This document shows positions 6,125-6,213 of a DNA stretch of 6,213 bases, one piece after another (positions within the stretch are counted from its first letter, which is position 1; each line of letters begins with the position of its first letter). The position numbers and the translations under genes were made by a program. Source of the stretch: an uncultured Collinsella sp. (lineage in GTDB: Bacteria; Actinomycetota; Coriobacteriia; Coriobacteriales; Coriobacteriaceae); assembly GCA_938023905.1 (NCBI GenBank), contig CALJCO010000064.1, positions 1 to 6,213 of the forward strand, written 5' to 3'. The notes beneath the pieces are model-generated. The model was not told where the DNA came from, ran no database searches, and worked only from the letters and a program-made list of their open reading frames with translations.

Positions 6125-6155
6125 GTAGATTTTTGGGACATGTCTAGAAATCTAC
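6125..6155. repeat. 8-bp perfect inverted repeat near the right edge
   Basis: GTAGATTT (6125-6132) and AAATCTAC (6148-6155) are exact reverse complements around a 15-nt centre that contains the palindrome GACATGTC (6137-6144). This could be a protein-binding site, a recombination site or the end of another mobile element. The bases from 6156 to the edge are rich in GCATG-type repeats and carry no recognisable gene. Confidence 0.5.
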
Positions 6156-6213
6156 CCATGCAGGAAGCGGCATGTGCCGAGCATGTCGCGTGCTAGGTTT
6201 TGAGGCATGCCAC

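Overview
The window looks like an accessory region of a bacterial genome, with two gene modules separated and bordered by decayed insertion sequences. The style of the transposase relics, the use of GTG/TTG starts and the mixed base composition fit a gut-type actinomycete (Coriobacteriia) or a Firmicute. That taxonomic guess rests on family resemblance only and is weak.

Region 1 (1-2722, + strand) is a tightly overlapping pair: a radical SAM/SPASM peptide maturase and an ABC exporter with fused membrane and ATPase domains. Together they look like the modification and export part of a RiPP (ribosomally made, post-translationally modified peptide) cluster. No precursor peptide is visible, so it would lie upstream of the window. 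The maturase starts unusually close to its radical SAM core. The bases before it suggest either a short form or a 5' frameshift.

Region 2 (2723-3619) has no intact gene. It holds a hairpin that may terminate the operon, then a transposase relic spread over two reading frames. Inside the relic is a perfect 25-bp inverted repeat, located where the reading frame breaks.

Region 3 (3620-5579, - strand) is a two-gene operon: a 432-aa ABC/SMC-like AAA ATPase followed, with an 8-nt overlap, by a roughly 222-aa protein. The second protein has an N-terminal cysteine cluster and a D-x12-E-F-K motif typical of PD-(D/E)XK nucleases. The architecture resembles ATPase-plus-effector anti-phage systems, but the partner has neither the HNH domain of Septu PtuB nor the TOPRIM domain of PARIS AriB. 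This pair is the best candidate here for a poorly described system.

Region 4 (5580-6213) holds a candidate promoter for the ATPase operon, a 40-codon ORF that ends where an IS3-like element appears to begin, the frameshifted OrfA of that element, a hairpin that reads as a good terminator on the - strand, and an unexplained inverted repeat at the right edge.
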